Origin: Bacteroidaceae bacterium
GTDB lineage: Bacteria; Bacteroidota; Bacteroidia; Bacteroidales; Bacteroidaceae
Direction of reading: 5' to 3'
DNA length: 64,000 nucleotides
Assembly (NCBI GenBank): GCA_017442185.1
Contig: JAFSAT010000014.1
Coordinates: 1 to 64,000, forward strand
This document shows, in pieces, positions 35,880-43,734 of the stretch. Position 1 is the stretch's first letter; the number at the start of each line of letters is the position of its first letter. The notes under the pieces are model-generated. The model was not told the origin of the DNA, ran no database searches, and saw nothing but the letters and a program-made list of their open reading frames with translations. A program made the position numbers and the translations under genes.

Positions 35880-36590
35880 ATGAAAAGATACATGATAGTG
35901 GTGGCCGGCGGTAAAGGGCAACGCATGGGAGGGGAGCTGCCTAAGCAGTTTCAACTTTTAGGCGAGCGCCCTGTACTGATGGTTACATTGGAGCGCCTTT
36001 ACACTCTCGATAACACTCTTAAGATAGTTCTGGTGTTGCCGCATGAGCATCTTGGCTTGTGGGACGAACTTTGCATTAAGCATACATTTTCGGTGCCTCT
36101 TGTTGTGACAGTGGGTGGAAATACACGTTTCCATTCTGTGCAGAACGGTCTTGCCGCAATAAAAGAAGAAGAGACAGATGTTGATGATGCGCTTGTGGGA
36201 GTACACGATGCGGTGCGCCCGTTTGTGTCACTCAGAGTGCTGGATGAGGCATATCGCGAGGCTTGGAATAATGGAGCAGCAATTCCCATGATTGAAATTC
36301 AAGACAGCCTGCGCCACATTATAGGAGGTGAGGGTGCAAGCGAGGTTGTTCCTCGCGACCGCTACCGCTTGGTGCAGACGCCGCAGGTCTTTCGTCTGTC
36401 GTTGCTGCGCAGAGCCTATGGGCAGCGCTACGTTGAGGCGTTCACCGACGATGCGTCGGTTGTAGAGGCCTTGGGCGAGCGTGTCTTTTCGGTAGAGGGT
36501 AATCGCGAGAATATAAAACTTACAACACCGTTCGATATGATGGTGGCAAAGACCATACTCGAATGCTCGACCTTGCATCCCGTAACATAA
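35880..36590 (+). CDS. ispD: 2-C-methyl-D-erythritol 4-phosphate cytidylyltransferase
   Basis: A 236-residue enzyme of the MEP isoprenoid pathway that makes CDP-methylerythritol from CTP and methylerythritol phosphate. The nucleotide-binding start VVAGGKGQRMGGELPKQF (7-24) contains the conserved Gly-rich loop and Lys, and VHDAVRPFVS near residue 105 is the second signature. The segment QTPQVFR is also typical. Length is normal. Its 3' end overlaps recG by 28 bases, so the two are probably translationally coupled. Confidence 0.95.
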   Translation: MKRYMIVVAGGKGQRMGGELPKQFQLLGERPVLMVTLERLYTLDNTLKIVLVLPHEHLGLWDELCIKHTFSVPLVVTVGGNTRFHSVQNGLAAIKEEETDVDDALVGVHDAVRPFVSLRVLDEAYREAWNNGAAIPMIEIQDSLRHIIGGEGASEVVPRDRYRLVQTPQVFRLSLLRRAYGQRYVEAFTDDASVVEALGERVFSVEGNRENIKLTTPFDMMVAKTILECSTLHPVT

Positions 36591-38665
36591 AATATCTGCC
36601 GGGGGTGGGCGAACAGCGTGCCTCTCTTCTTGAGAGGGAACTTAATATACGTTCCCTCTACGATTTGTTATATTATTTCCCTTATCGTTACGTCGACCGC
36701 AGTCGCATATTCACTGTGGCCGAGCTTACAGGCAATATGCCGCATGTTCAATTGTGCGGCGAGATACGCAGCTTCGAGGAGATGGGCGAGGGAGCATCGC
36801 ATCGTCTGGTTGCACATTTTACCGATGGCACAGGGTTTGTCGACCTCGTCTGGTTCCGCGGTCTTAAATATCTGAAGAGCCGTTACAAAGTGGGCACAAA
36901 GTATGTCATTTTCGGTAAGCCGGCGGTTTTTAACGGCAGGGTGAATATAGCGCATCCCGATATTGACGATGCCGAAACGCTGCAGTTGAGCAGTATGGGG
37001 TTGCAACCCTATTATAACACCACCGAAAAGATGAAGCGCTCGGGGCTTAATTCTCAGGCAATGGCCAAGCTGCTTGCCAATCTCTTTAATATGATTGGTA
37101 ACAGTGGCATAAATGAGACACTTACCGCTGAAATTTTACATAAACACAGGTTGATGCCTTTGAACGATGCGCTGCGTATAATACATCTTCCAAAGAATAC
37201 AAGGGAATTGCGCGAGGCTGAGTATCGCTTGAAGTTCGACGAGCTTTTTTATATACAGTTGAGCATTCTCCATTATGCTAAAGACCGTATGCAAAAATAT
37301 GTGGGTCATCGCTTTGCAAAGGTTGGTGAAATGTTCAACAGGTTTTATAACGAGAAACTGCCTTTTGAGCTTACGGGTGCGCAAAAGCGTGTCGTCAAAG
37401 AGATACGGCGCGATGTCGGCAGCAATCATCAGATGAACCGTTTGTTGCAGGGCGATGTTGGCAGCGGTAAGACACTTGTGGCACTGCTGTCGATGCTTCT
37501 TGCAGTGGATAATGGTTATCAGGCCTGTTTGATGGCTCCCACTGAAATTCTTGCCGAACAGCATGCAGCTACGTTGCGTCGTATGTTGGACGGTCTTCCT
37601 GTGCGCGTGGAGCTTCTCACAGGCAGCACCGGTAAAAAAGCCCGCGTTCCCATTCTCGAGGGGCTTGCCGATGGGAGTGTGAACATTCTTGTGGGCACGC
37701 ATGCGGTTCTTGAGGATAATGTGCAGTTTTGCACGCTTGGTTTTGTTGTGATAGATGAGCAGCATCGTTTCGGAGTGGTGCAGAGGGCGAGAATGTGGGC
37801 AAAGAACAATATTCCCCCACATATTCTTGTGATGACGGCTACGCCCATCCCGCGTACATTGGCAATGACGCTATATGGCGACCTTGATGTCTCTGTGATT
37901 GACGAACTTCCACCCGGGAGGAAACCCATAAGCACACAACATGTTTTTCGCAATCGCGCCGACGAAATGTACTCTTTTATTCTTTGTCAATTGCAGCAGG
38001 GGCGTCAGGTTTATGTTGTATACCCTCTGATAAGCGAGAGTGAAAAGCTCGACCTTAAGAATCTCGAAGAGGGGTACGCTATGCTGTGTAATAAATTTTG
38101 TGATTACAGCATCGGCAAATTACATGGCAGAATGAAACCCAAGGAGAAGGACGAGGAGATGCGACGCTTCGCATCGGGCGAGACGCAGATGCTTGTCTCT
38201 ACCACAGTTATCGAAGTGGGGGTAGACGTGCCTAATGCTACTGTGATGGTTATAGAGAATGCCGAGCGATTCGGCCTTTCGCAACTGCATCAGCTAAGGG
38301 GGCGTGTGGGGCGTGGTGGCAATCAGTCTTATTGTCTGCTTGTGACAGATTATAAAATGAGTGACGATACGCGTAAACGCATGGAGATAATGACGTCGAG
38401 CAACGATGGCTTTGAAATTGCCGAAGCCGACCTTAAACTGCGCGGCCCGGGAGATATGGAGGGTACTCAGCAAAGTGGCATTGCATTTGACCTTAAAATA
38501 GCTAATCTTGCTCGCGATGAGCAACTTCTGCAATATGTGCGCGATATTGCCCGAGAAATTGTAGAGGCCGACCCACAGTGCAATAATCCCGCTTATCGTG
38601 TAATTTGGGAGCGTCTGCGTGCAATCAAAAAAAATAATAATTGGAATTGGGGCGCAATATCTTGA
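36563..38665 (+). CDS. recG: ATP-dependent DNA helicase RecG
   Basis: A 700-residue branch-migration helicase that remodels stalled forks and Holliday junctions. The N-terminal wedge/OB region (residues 1-270) starts with NIKYLPGVGEQRA. The helicase motor has Walker A LLQGDVGSGKTLVAL near 295, a DEQHRFGV (DExH-type) box near 400, MTATPIPRTLA, and the RecG-specific Arg-rich motif VI LRGRVGRGG near 575. The C-terminal LRGPGDMEGTQQSG stretch is family-typical. The start ATG 36563 lies inside ispD, and the first 30 residues still match family sequence, which supports it. Confidence 0.95.
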   Translation: MLDLASRNIKYLPGVGEQRASLLERELNIRSLYDLLYYFPYRYVDRSRIFTVAELTGNMPHVQLCGEIRSFEEMGEGASHRLVAHFTDGTGFVDLVWFRGLKYLKSRYKVGTKYVIFGKPAVFNGRVNIAHPDIDDAETLQLSSMGLQPYYNTTEKMKRSGLNSQAMAKLLANLFNMIGNSGINETLTAEILHKHRLMPLNDALRIIHLPKNTRELREAEYRLKFDELFYIQLSILHYAKDRMQKYVGHRFAKVGEMFNRFYNEKLPFELTGAQKRVVKEIRRDVGSNHQMNRLLQGDVGSGKTLVALLSMLLAVDNGYQACLMAPTEILAEQHAATLRRMLDGLPVRVELLTGSTGKKARVPILEGLADGSVNILVGTHAVLEDNVQFCTLGFVVIDEQHRFGVVQRARMWAKNNIPPHILVMTATPIPRTLAMTLYGDLDVSVIDELPPGRKPISTQHVFRNRADEMYSFILCQLQQGRQVYVVYPLISESEKLDLKNLEEGYAMLCNKFCDYSIGKLHGRMKPKEKDEEMRRFASGETQMLVSTTVIEVGVDVPNATVMVIENAERFGLSQLHQLRGRVGRGGNQSYCLLVTDYKMSDDTRKRMEIMTSSNDGFEIAEADLKLRGPGDMEGTQQSGIAFDLKIANLARDEQLLQYVRDIAREIVEADPQCNNPAYRVIWERLRAIKKNNNWNWGAIS

Positions 38666-38701
38666 TAATTTATACTTTGTTTTACGAGCTTCTTAGAATG
38701 A

Positions 38702-38740
38702 CACCCCGTATCTCTTACTAAGAGATATTGGTTTTTGTAT
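38702..38740 (+). repeat. 39-base direct repeat, copy 1 (contains a palindrome)
   Basis: CACCCCGTATCTCTTACTAA... through GGTTTTTGTAT; identical to copy 2 at 38894-38932 except for one base. The centre ATCTCTTACTAAGAGAT is a near-perfect 17-base palindrome followed by a T-run. This copy lies 37 bases after recG and could act as its terminator. The AT-rich DNA between the copies (38741-38893) has no gene. Confidence 0.8.
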
Positions 38741-38862
38741 ATCACTGATAAACAACAGATTACAAAGCAATAAGTTTTAAAAAAATATTTGTTTAAACAA
38801 TTTGCCTTTTTATATAATTATCAATGAATGTTGATTTTTTTATAATTATTTCTAAATAAACA

Positions 38863-38893
38863 TTGTGTATTTGGATAATAGTTTGTAAATTTG
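38863..38893 (+). promoter_or_regulatory. Promoter of the leucine-rich-repeat protein gene
   Basis: TTG at 38863-38865, a 20-base spacer, and TAAATTTG at 38886-38893. Copy 2 of the 39-base repeat begins on the next base, so the transcript would begin within the repeat. Confidence 0.65.
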
Positions 38894-38932
38894 CACCCCG
38901 TATCTCTTAGTAAGAGATATTGGTTTTTGTAT
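38894..38932 (+). repeat. 39-base direct repeat, copy 2 (start of a 5' leader)
   Basis: Differs from copy 1 by a single base in the palindrome centre (ATCTCTTAGTAAGAGAT). It begins immediately after the -7 box and ends 46 bases before the ATG at 38979. In the transcript the palindrome followed by GGTTTTTG could be an attenuator or a protein-binding hairpin. Confidence 0.75.
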
Positions 38933-38978
38933 GATGTCACAATCTTCTTTTTGATTAGTATCAGTTAACATTATAGGT

Positions 38979-41027
38979 ATGAGAAAATTTACAATTTTTT
39001 TGATGCTTGTTGTATTCAGTATATGGCAGGCAAATGCACAGACTGTGGGTGATTGCGGAAATCTAAAGTGGAATTTCGAGGATGGTGTGCTCACTATCAG
39101 TGGCGAGGGTGAAATACCCGATTGTTCATCGGTGGTAAATCAGCCTTGGGGCTCTTTGGCTGTTAAAAGCGTTGTTGTTGAAGAGGGTGTAACTTATATA
39201 GGTAAATATGCGTTTGCATCTTTGGAGCAGTTGGAGAGTGTCACTATTGCAGCAACAGTAGAGCGTATCGCAAATTATGCGTTCCGCGACCTTTCGTCGT
39301 TGCGCGAGGTGCGATTCGCAGGTAAAGAGGCATTACCCACGATGAACGCTTCCAACGTGTTTCGCGGAACATCGCGTGGTGATATAACTGCCTATTGCGA
39401 TTATAAGATGTATGAACAATACGATGCCTCATCTTTTGGGTTCGGAACTTATATCCTCACAGGTGAGCACACAGTATGGAGTGTAACTTCTTATTATGAA
39501 TATAACACCTCTGATGCAACCCTTGTTGTGAACGCAGAGGGTTCATTGGATAGCCAATATCTGCAAAAAGTAATTTTTGCCGCAACAGGAGTAGATTCTA
39601 ACGAGTCGGAATTATATAATGTTGAAACATTGATAATAGGTGAAGGTGTTACAGATATTAAATCCAGTGCATTTATATATTGCGAGTATCTGATGCACAT
39701 TCAGTTGCCGTCGACATTGACGCAAATCGGAGAATACGTTTTTGCAGGAGCCAAAGATTTACATTCCGTAAGTTTTGCTTCGGCAGTGGCGCCCTATTTT
39801 TATCCTACTGCTTTTGTTGAGGGCCTGTCGATAGGCATAGCAGTTCCGGCAGGCAGCGAAGCATCTTACAATAATGAGAATTACGGAAAATATTTCGACC
39901 TTTCGTCTCTCTCAACCGAATGTGGTGCTCAAGGTGATAATCTCACATACTCATATTCTAATGGTACACTTACCATTGCAGGTACAGGCGACATGAAGAA
40001 TTTTGAATATGGAAAAGCTCCTTGGAATGCCTACGCAGCAGACATCGTTACCGTTAATCTGCCCGAGGGGCTTACCGGCATCGGCGACTATGCCTTTTGC
40101 AATTGTAACAATCTCAGCAGTATAAATATAGCTGAAACAGAGGTCGGAGTAATCGGAACGTATGCGTTTTATCACTGCTCGGCGTTAAAGGAGATTGAAC
40201 TGCCCGCTACACTTCACCAGATCAATGAAAATGCTTTTCGCAGCTCTTATATTGTGACAAATGAGGGTAGAATGATTTTAAATTCTCTGCCTGAGAATGT
40301 TCCCGATGGTGCTTACACTGTGCTTAACATTGTAGATGGCGGTGATGCAAATGCGTCGCTTCCCGAGAGTGCATACGGCCTTGAATTTGACGAAGCTAAT
40401 TATAAGCGCACATTTGCCGCCGGAGGCATGGGCACAATTGTTATTCCGTTTAACTACAATGTGACACCGGTGAACGGTCTCTATTTTTATGAACTTTCGG
40501 CAATCGAGGGGTCGTATATCGTGTTCAACCAGACATATAACCCCGAGCCTAACAAGCCTTATCTGTGGCAGAACAACACAGAGCATACGTTTACCGAGCT
40601 TACATCTTATGGCAACGTAAGCATAGCAGCTCCTTCGACAGATGCACAGGCAGGAGAGTGGAGCCTTGTGGGCAGCTATCAAGAAAAGGTAATCACGGGC
40701 GATGAACTTGAGAGCAGCTATGCTCTTACGGCCGACGGAAAATTGATGAATTCTACCACAAGCCTCAGAGTAAAGCCCTATCGTGCTTATTTCAGCGGCC
40801 CTGCATACGGTAATCTCTCTGCATCTCACATACAGTCGGCAGGTCGCACCATAGGTGTGCGCCTTGTGGATGTAGATGGCGAGACTACCACCATCGAAAA
40901 TGTCATCATCGAAAATGATGGCTCCCTTAACTTTGATAATGCGGTGTACGACCTGAGCGGTCGTCGCGTGGAGAATCCATCCAACGGCATTTTCATTGTT
41001 AACGGTAAAAAAAACTATATAAAGTAA
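38979..41027 (+). CDS. BspA-like leucine-rich-repeat surface protein
   Basis: A 682-residue secreted protein with a signal peptide ending in ANAQT. Two blocks of LRR_5-type repeats of the BspA kind are visible at about residues 55-130 and 205-290, and again at 320-420, with motifs such as VTYIGKYAFASLEQLESVTI and GDYAFCNCNNLSSINI. Each block is preceded by a short WNFEDGVLTISGEGEIP-like unit. The remainder (430-640) is beta-rich and unassigned. The C-terminus (YDLSGRRVENPSNGIFIVNG) is the Bacteroidales sorting-type tail. BspA-like proteins mediate adhesion to host proteins or other bacteria. It has its own promoter and repeat-containing leader and is followed by a 53-residue peptide gene. Confidence 0.85.
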   Translation: MRKFTIFLMLVVFSIWQANAQTVGDCGNLKWNFEDGVLTISGEGEIPDCSSVVNQPWGSLAVKSVVVEEGVTYIGKYAFASLEQLESVTIAATVERIANYAFRDLSSLREVRFAGKEALPTMNASNVFRGTSRGDITAYCDYKMYEQYDASSFGFGTYILTGEHTVWSVTSYYEYNTSDATLVVNAEGSLDSQYLQKVIFAATGVDSNESELYNVETLIIGEGVTDIKSSAFIYCEYLMHIQLPSTLTQIGEYVFAGAKDLHSVSFASAVAPYFYPTAFVEGLSIGIAVPAGSEASYNNENYGKYFDLSSLSTECGAQGDNLTYSYSNGTLTIAGTGDMKNFEYGKAPWNAYAADIVTVNLPEGLTGIGDYAFCNCNNLSSINIAETEVGVIGTYAFYHCSALKEIELPATLHQINENAFRSSYIVTNEGRMILNSLPENVPDGAYTVLNIVDGGDANASLPESAYGLEFDEANYKRTFAAGGMGTIVIPFNYNVTPVNGLYFYELSAIEGSYIVFNQTYNPEPNKPYLWQNNTEHTFTELTSYGNVSIAAPSTDAQAGEWSLVGSYQEKVITGDELESSYALTADGKLMNSTTSLRVKPYRAYFSGPAYGNLSASHIQSAGRTIGVRLVDVDGETTTIENVIIENDGSLNFDNAVYDLSGRRVENPSNGIFIVNGKKNYIK

Positions 41028-41063
41028 TATTCCCGATTAGTTTATTTTAAATCAAATATAAAT

Positions 41064-41225
41064 ATGAAAAAAACTTATTTGAAGCCGCAGATTTCTGAAG
41101 TTAAAATGGTATCGATGAGCGTTGTTGCCGCATCATTTGACACCGGCGACATAGGGCAGACCGATGATGAAATTGTGACAAACTCCCGTCGTAACAGAAA
41201 CGATTGGGATAATATCTGGCAATAA
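41064..41225 (+). CDS. Small peptide of the MKKTYxKP type
   Basis: A 53-residue frame starting MKKTYLKPQISEV and ending RNDWDNIWQ. The opening K-x-Y-x-x-P pattern with a hydrophobic middle ending in Ala/Ser (VVAAS) and a polar, Asn/Asp/Arg-rich tail is a form I recognise among short Bacteroidales peptides found near surface-protein genes; no function is established to my knowledge. The LSVVAAS-like break followed by a polar core resembles a precursor peptide with a leader and core. It lies 36 bases after the leucine-rich-repeat gene and before a terminator, so the two are probably co-transcribed. No modifying enzyme is adjacent. Confidence 0.6.
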   Translation: MKKTYLKPQISEVKMVSMSVVAASFDTGDIGQTDDEIVTNSRRNRNDWDNIWQ

Positions 41226-41252
41226 AGATTCTTGTAAAGATAAATGTTGGGG

Positions 41253-41287
41253 AAATAGGGCGTATTGAAGAATATGCGTCCTATTTT
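41253..41287 (+). terminator. Terminator after the small peptide gene
   Basis: AAATAGGGCGTATT and AATATGCGTCCTATTTT form an imperfect stem with an A/G-rich loop and a T-rich tail ending in TTTTCTTTC. Confidence 0.6.
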
Positions 41288-41355
41288 CTTTCTTATAGCC
41301 TAAATAACTTCTAAATATGTAAACCATAAATAACAGTTATTTGTAAAATAAATCG

Positions 41356-41363
41356 TATCTTTG
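41356..41363 (+). promoter_or_regulatory. -7 box of the outer-membrane protein operon
   Basis: TATCTTTG lies 71 bases before the chosen ATG at 41434; the -33 element is not clear. A 12-codon frame (41388-41426, MKIRLREAVEYL then stop) lies between the box and the gene. Confidence 0.5.
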
Positions 41364-41433
41364 TTCTCTCAAAAAGTTGTATAGGTAATGAAAATCAGAC
41401 TGCGTGAGGCAGTTGAATATTTATAGAATAATA

Positions 41434-43098
41434 ATGCAGAAGTACTGTTTTTTGTTTCTCCTGTTTTTTTGTGTGCCTTATAGCGCTCTGTGCTATTCTT
41501 CTAACGGTAAAGAAAACAGTGATAGTATAACATTCAAAGATCGTATAGGTATTCATACAAACACGTTGGGTTGGTTGTCTATGACCCCGAATTTTGCTCT
41601 TGAATATGATTTGCTCCGGAATGACAGGCGAAAAGTATCACTCTATCTCTCCGGTAAATATAATTGGGATACCAAACAGAAATATGATTCGCGCTACGTG
41701 TATGATATTCTTGGTATGAAGGCCGAGGTGCGCTGGTACTTTCGCACAAGAAAACGCGAAAGTTGGGAAAAGCCAATGGTAAGTTCCACAAGAGGCTTTT
41801 TTAATCGTATGTTAAAGAGTCGTCGTTTGCTAACTGCAAAAAACAATCCTCGTCTTCATCGAGCCTATTACATGGCACCTTATGTAAGCTACGACAAATA
41901 TAGAATAAAACCGGGAAGTACAGGATACGACGGAACGATGCTCAGTGCAGGTGTGTCGTTTGGATATACCGCACCACTGTATATTTATAATTCAGGCGCT
42001 GCGATAGATTTTGAAATAGGAGCATCCGTAGGTGCAGCAAAAGTCTCATACGATAAATTTGAATATGATAGTGACGAGAGAACCTATGTGGCAAAGAGTG
42101 GAGGGAAAGATGCCTTTTTGCCCTATCCGATACTCTCGGATTTGCGACTGTCATTAGTATATCGCTTCAAACCTATCAGAGAACAGATTACAGCGGTAAA
42201 TTCCGAGGAGCTTGAATACAGTGCACGCATGTATGAACTAAGAACTTTGTACGAAGAGAATAATGCACGCTTTGTTCCAAATGATACATTGTCGGTTCTG
42301 AATAAAAAAGTACATAACAAGAATACACTCATAAATCGCCTGAACGATGCAATCATGAAGCATCCCGGCGCCGACTCTACAATGCTTCTCGAACAGTTGC
42401 GCCCTGCATACAGATATGTCAAATTACCAAGGCGAATGCTCGCAAACGGCTCTAACATAATGTTGCCGAACAAAGAAATCAAATCGGTTAGAGAATTGAA
42501 CGTACCATATATCGACCACTTGATAGAGGCGCATCCCTACATTGTATCGGGTAGTGGCGTGCTGTCGGTTGAGGAACGCATGTTGCAAAACTACAATATG
42601 TTGCGCACTATGCTGTTGAATAATAACGACACAGTGTCGGGAATATCATTCTTTGAATTTATAACAGCGTCAATTCCCGATATTAACGAATTTTGTGTAG
42701 ATGCACATAATAAAGTGTATCTGCTTGGCCAAAAGTCGACAGATGACGAGACATCCTTGGTCGTGCGCACATATAGAAGCGGTGAGGCCGACAAAACAGG
42801 AAAAGTGACGGTTAATCCGATGCCCTTTATGGAAAGCCGCGATACGCTATGGTTGAACAATGCTCAATCGTTTAACCGAATGTGCGTGAACGACGAAATA
42901 GAGGCTCGCAATCTTGTGAAAATAGCAAAGATAGAGGCTGCTCTCGATATTATTATAGACAAAGAGCATTTTAAAATCATAAAAGCAGACAAAGCCGCGA
43001 AAAATCACGATAGATTAAAAAAAGAAAAACAAGAACTTGTATGGTATGTCGATGTAAAGAATAAAGAGGAACTTGTATACTCTTATGTGGATGACTGA
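41434..43098 (+). CDS. DUF3575-type outer-membrane protein with long C-terminal extension
   Basis: About 554 residues from MQKYCFLFLLFFC, a signal peptide ending near SALCY; ATG 41434 is preferred over the in-frame GTG at 41404 because it starts the signal peptide. Residues 30-240 match the DUF3575 barrel (RIGIHTNTLGWLSMTPNFAL, KAEVRWYFR, APYVSYDKYR). Residues 250-554 are mixed helical and beta with no domain I recognise, and end in a Lys-rich, probably helical stretch followed by WYVDVKNKEEL. In Bacteroidales DUF3575 proteins commonly sit beside fimbrial genes. It is first in a five-gene co-oriented set of exported proteins. Confidence 0.75.
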   Translation: MQKYCFLFLLFFCVPYSALCYSSNGKENSDSITFKDRIGIHTNTLGWLSMTPNFALEYDLLRNDRRKVSLYLSGKYNWDTKQKYDSRYVYDILGMKAEVRWYFRTRKRESWEKPMVSSTRGFFNRMLKSRRLLTAKNNPRLHRAYYMAPYVSYDKYRIKPGSTGYDGTMLSAGVSFGYTAPLYIYNSGAAIDFEIGASVGAAKVSYDKFEYDSDERTYVAKSGGKDAFLPYPILSDLRLSLVYRFKPIREQITAVNSEELEYSARMYELRTLYEENNARFVPNDTLSVLNKKVHNKNTLINRLNDAIMKHPGADSTMLLEQLRPAYRYVKLPRRMLANGSNIMLPNKEIKSVRELNVPYIDHLIEAHPYIVSGSGVLSVEERMLQNYNMLRTMLLNNNDTVSGISFFEFITASIPDINEFCVDAHNKVYLLGQKSTDDETSLVVRTYRSGEADKTGKVTVNPMPFMESRDTLWLNNAQSFNRMCVNDEIEARNLVKIAKIEAALDIIIDKEHFKIIKADKAAKNHDRLKKEKQELVWYVDVKNKEELVYSYVDD

Positions 43099-43157
43099 TA
43101 TTAAAGTGAAGTCCAAAATTTCAGATACTTATCCACTTCTTAAACCATTGAATTTCT

Positions 43158-43703
43158 ATGAACCTGACAAAGAAAATAACAACTATAATATTATTTCTTA
43201 TGCTGACCATTTGTGCCCGGGCACAAATGGTGGCTGTGAAGAGCGATCTTGTGAAAGATGCTTTGATGATTCCCGATGCCGGTGTAGAACTTGTTGTAGG
43301 TGGCAGGCACACATTGGGTCTGAGCGTTTTTGCTGCAACAAAGCCTTGGGGACATAATGCCGAGATTTTAGGGTTGTCCCCTCGTTTCCGATATTGGTTA
43401 AGCGGGCGACCTTTTTCGCGTCTCTTCTTGGGATGTGCCACACAAATAGCAAACTACAATATAGAGTGGGGTAAAGAAAAATACAACGGAAACTCCATTT
43501 CGGCTGGATTGCTCATGGGCTATGCCTTTAATCTGTCAAAAAGGTTTAATATAGAACTTGCATGGGGTACCGACATAATGTATTACAGCCATAAAGACCA
43601 CTATTTAGGTGATAAATTTTATGAAGCAGGGCAGAGAGCCGAGTCCTACGGCACAATATTCACTCCCCGTTTAGAGGTGTCGTTGCTATATATCATCAGA
43701 TAA
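43158..43703 (+). CDS. DUF3575 outer-membrane barrel protein, short form
   Basis: A 181-residue exported protein with a signal peptide ending in ICARAQ. The rest is a small beta-barrel of the DUF3575 type: KSDLVKDALMIPDAGVEL, SPRFRYWLSGRPFSRLFLG, GLLMGYAFNLSKRFNIELA and a final strand LEVSLLYIIR. This is the usual length for the domain alone. It lies 59 bases after the long DUF3575 gene and 31 before the OmpA-like gene. It probably forms an outer-membrane anchor for the products around it. Confidence 0.8.
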   Translation: MNLTKKITTIILFLMLTICARAQMVAVKSDLVKDALMIPDAGVELVVGGRHTLGLSVFAATKPWGHNAEILGLSPRFRYWLSGRPFSRLFLGCATQIANYNIEWGKEKYNGNSISAGLLMGYAFNLSKRFNIELAWGTDIMYYSHKDHYLGDKFYEAGQRAESYGTIFTPRLEVSLLYIIR

Positions 43704-43734
43704 TAACATATCGCTGAATCTAAAGTTTTAACGA

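Noticed and set aside
36563-36590. Overlap of ispD and recG as a frameshift or annotation error
   Set aside because: Both ends are intact and family-like; a 28-base overlap is consistent with translational coupling.
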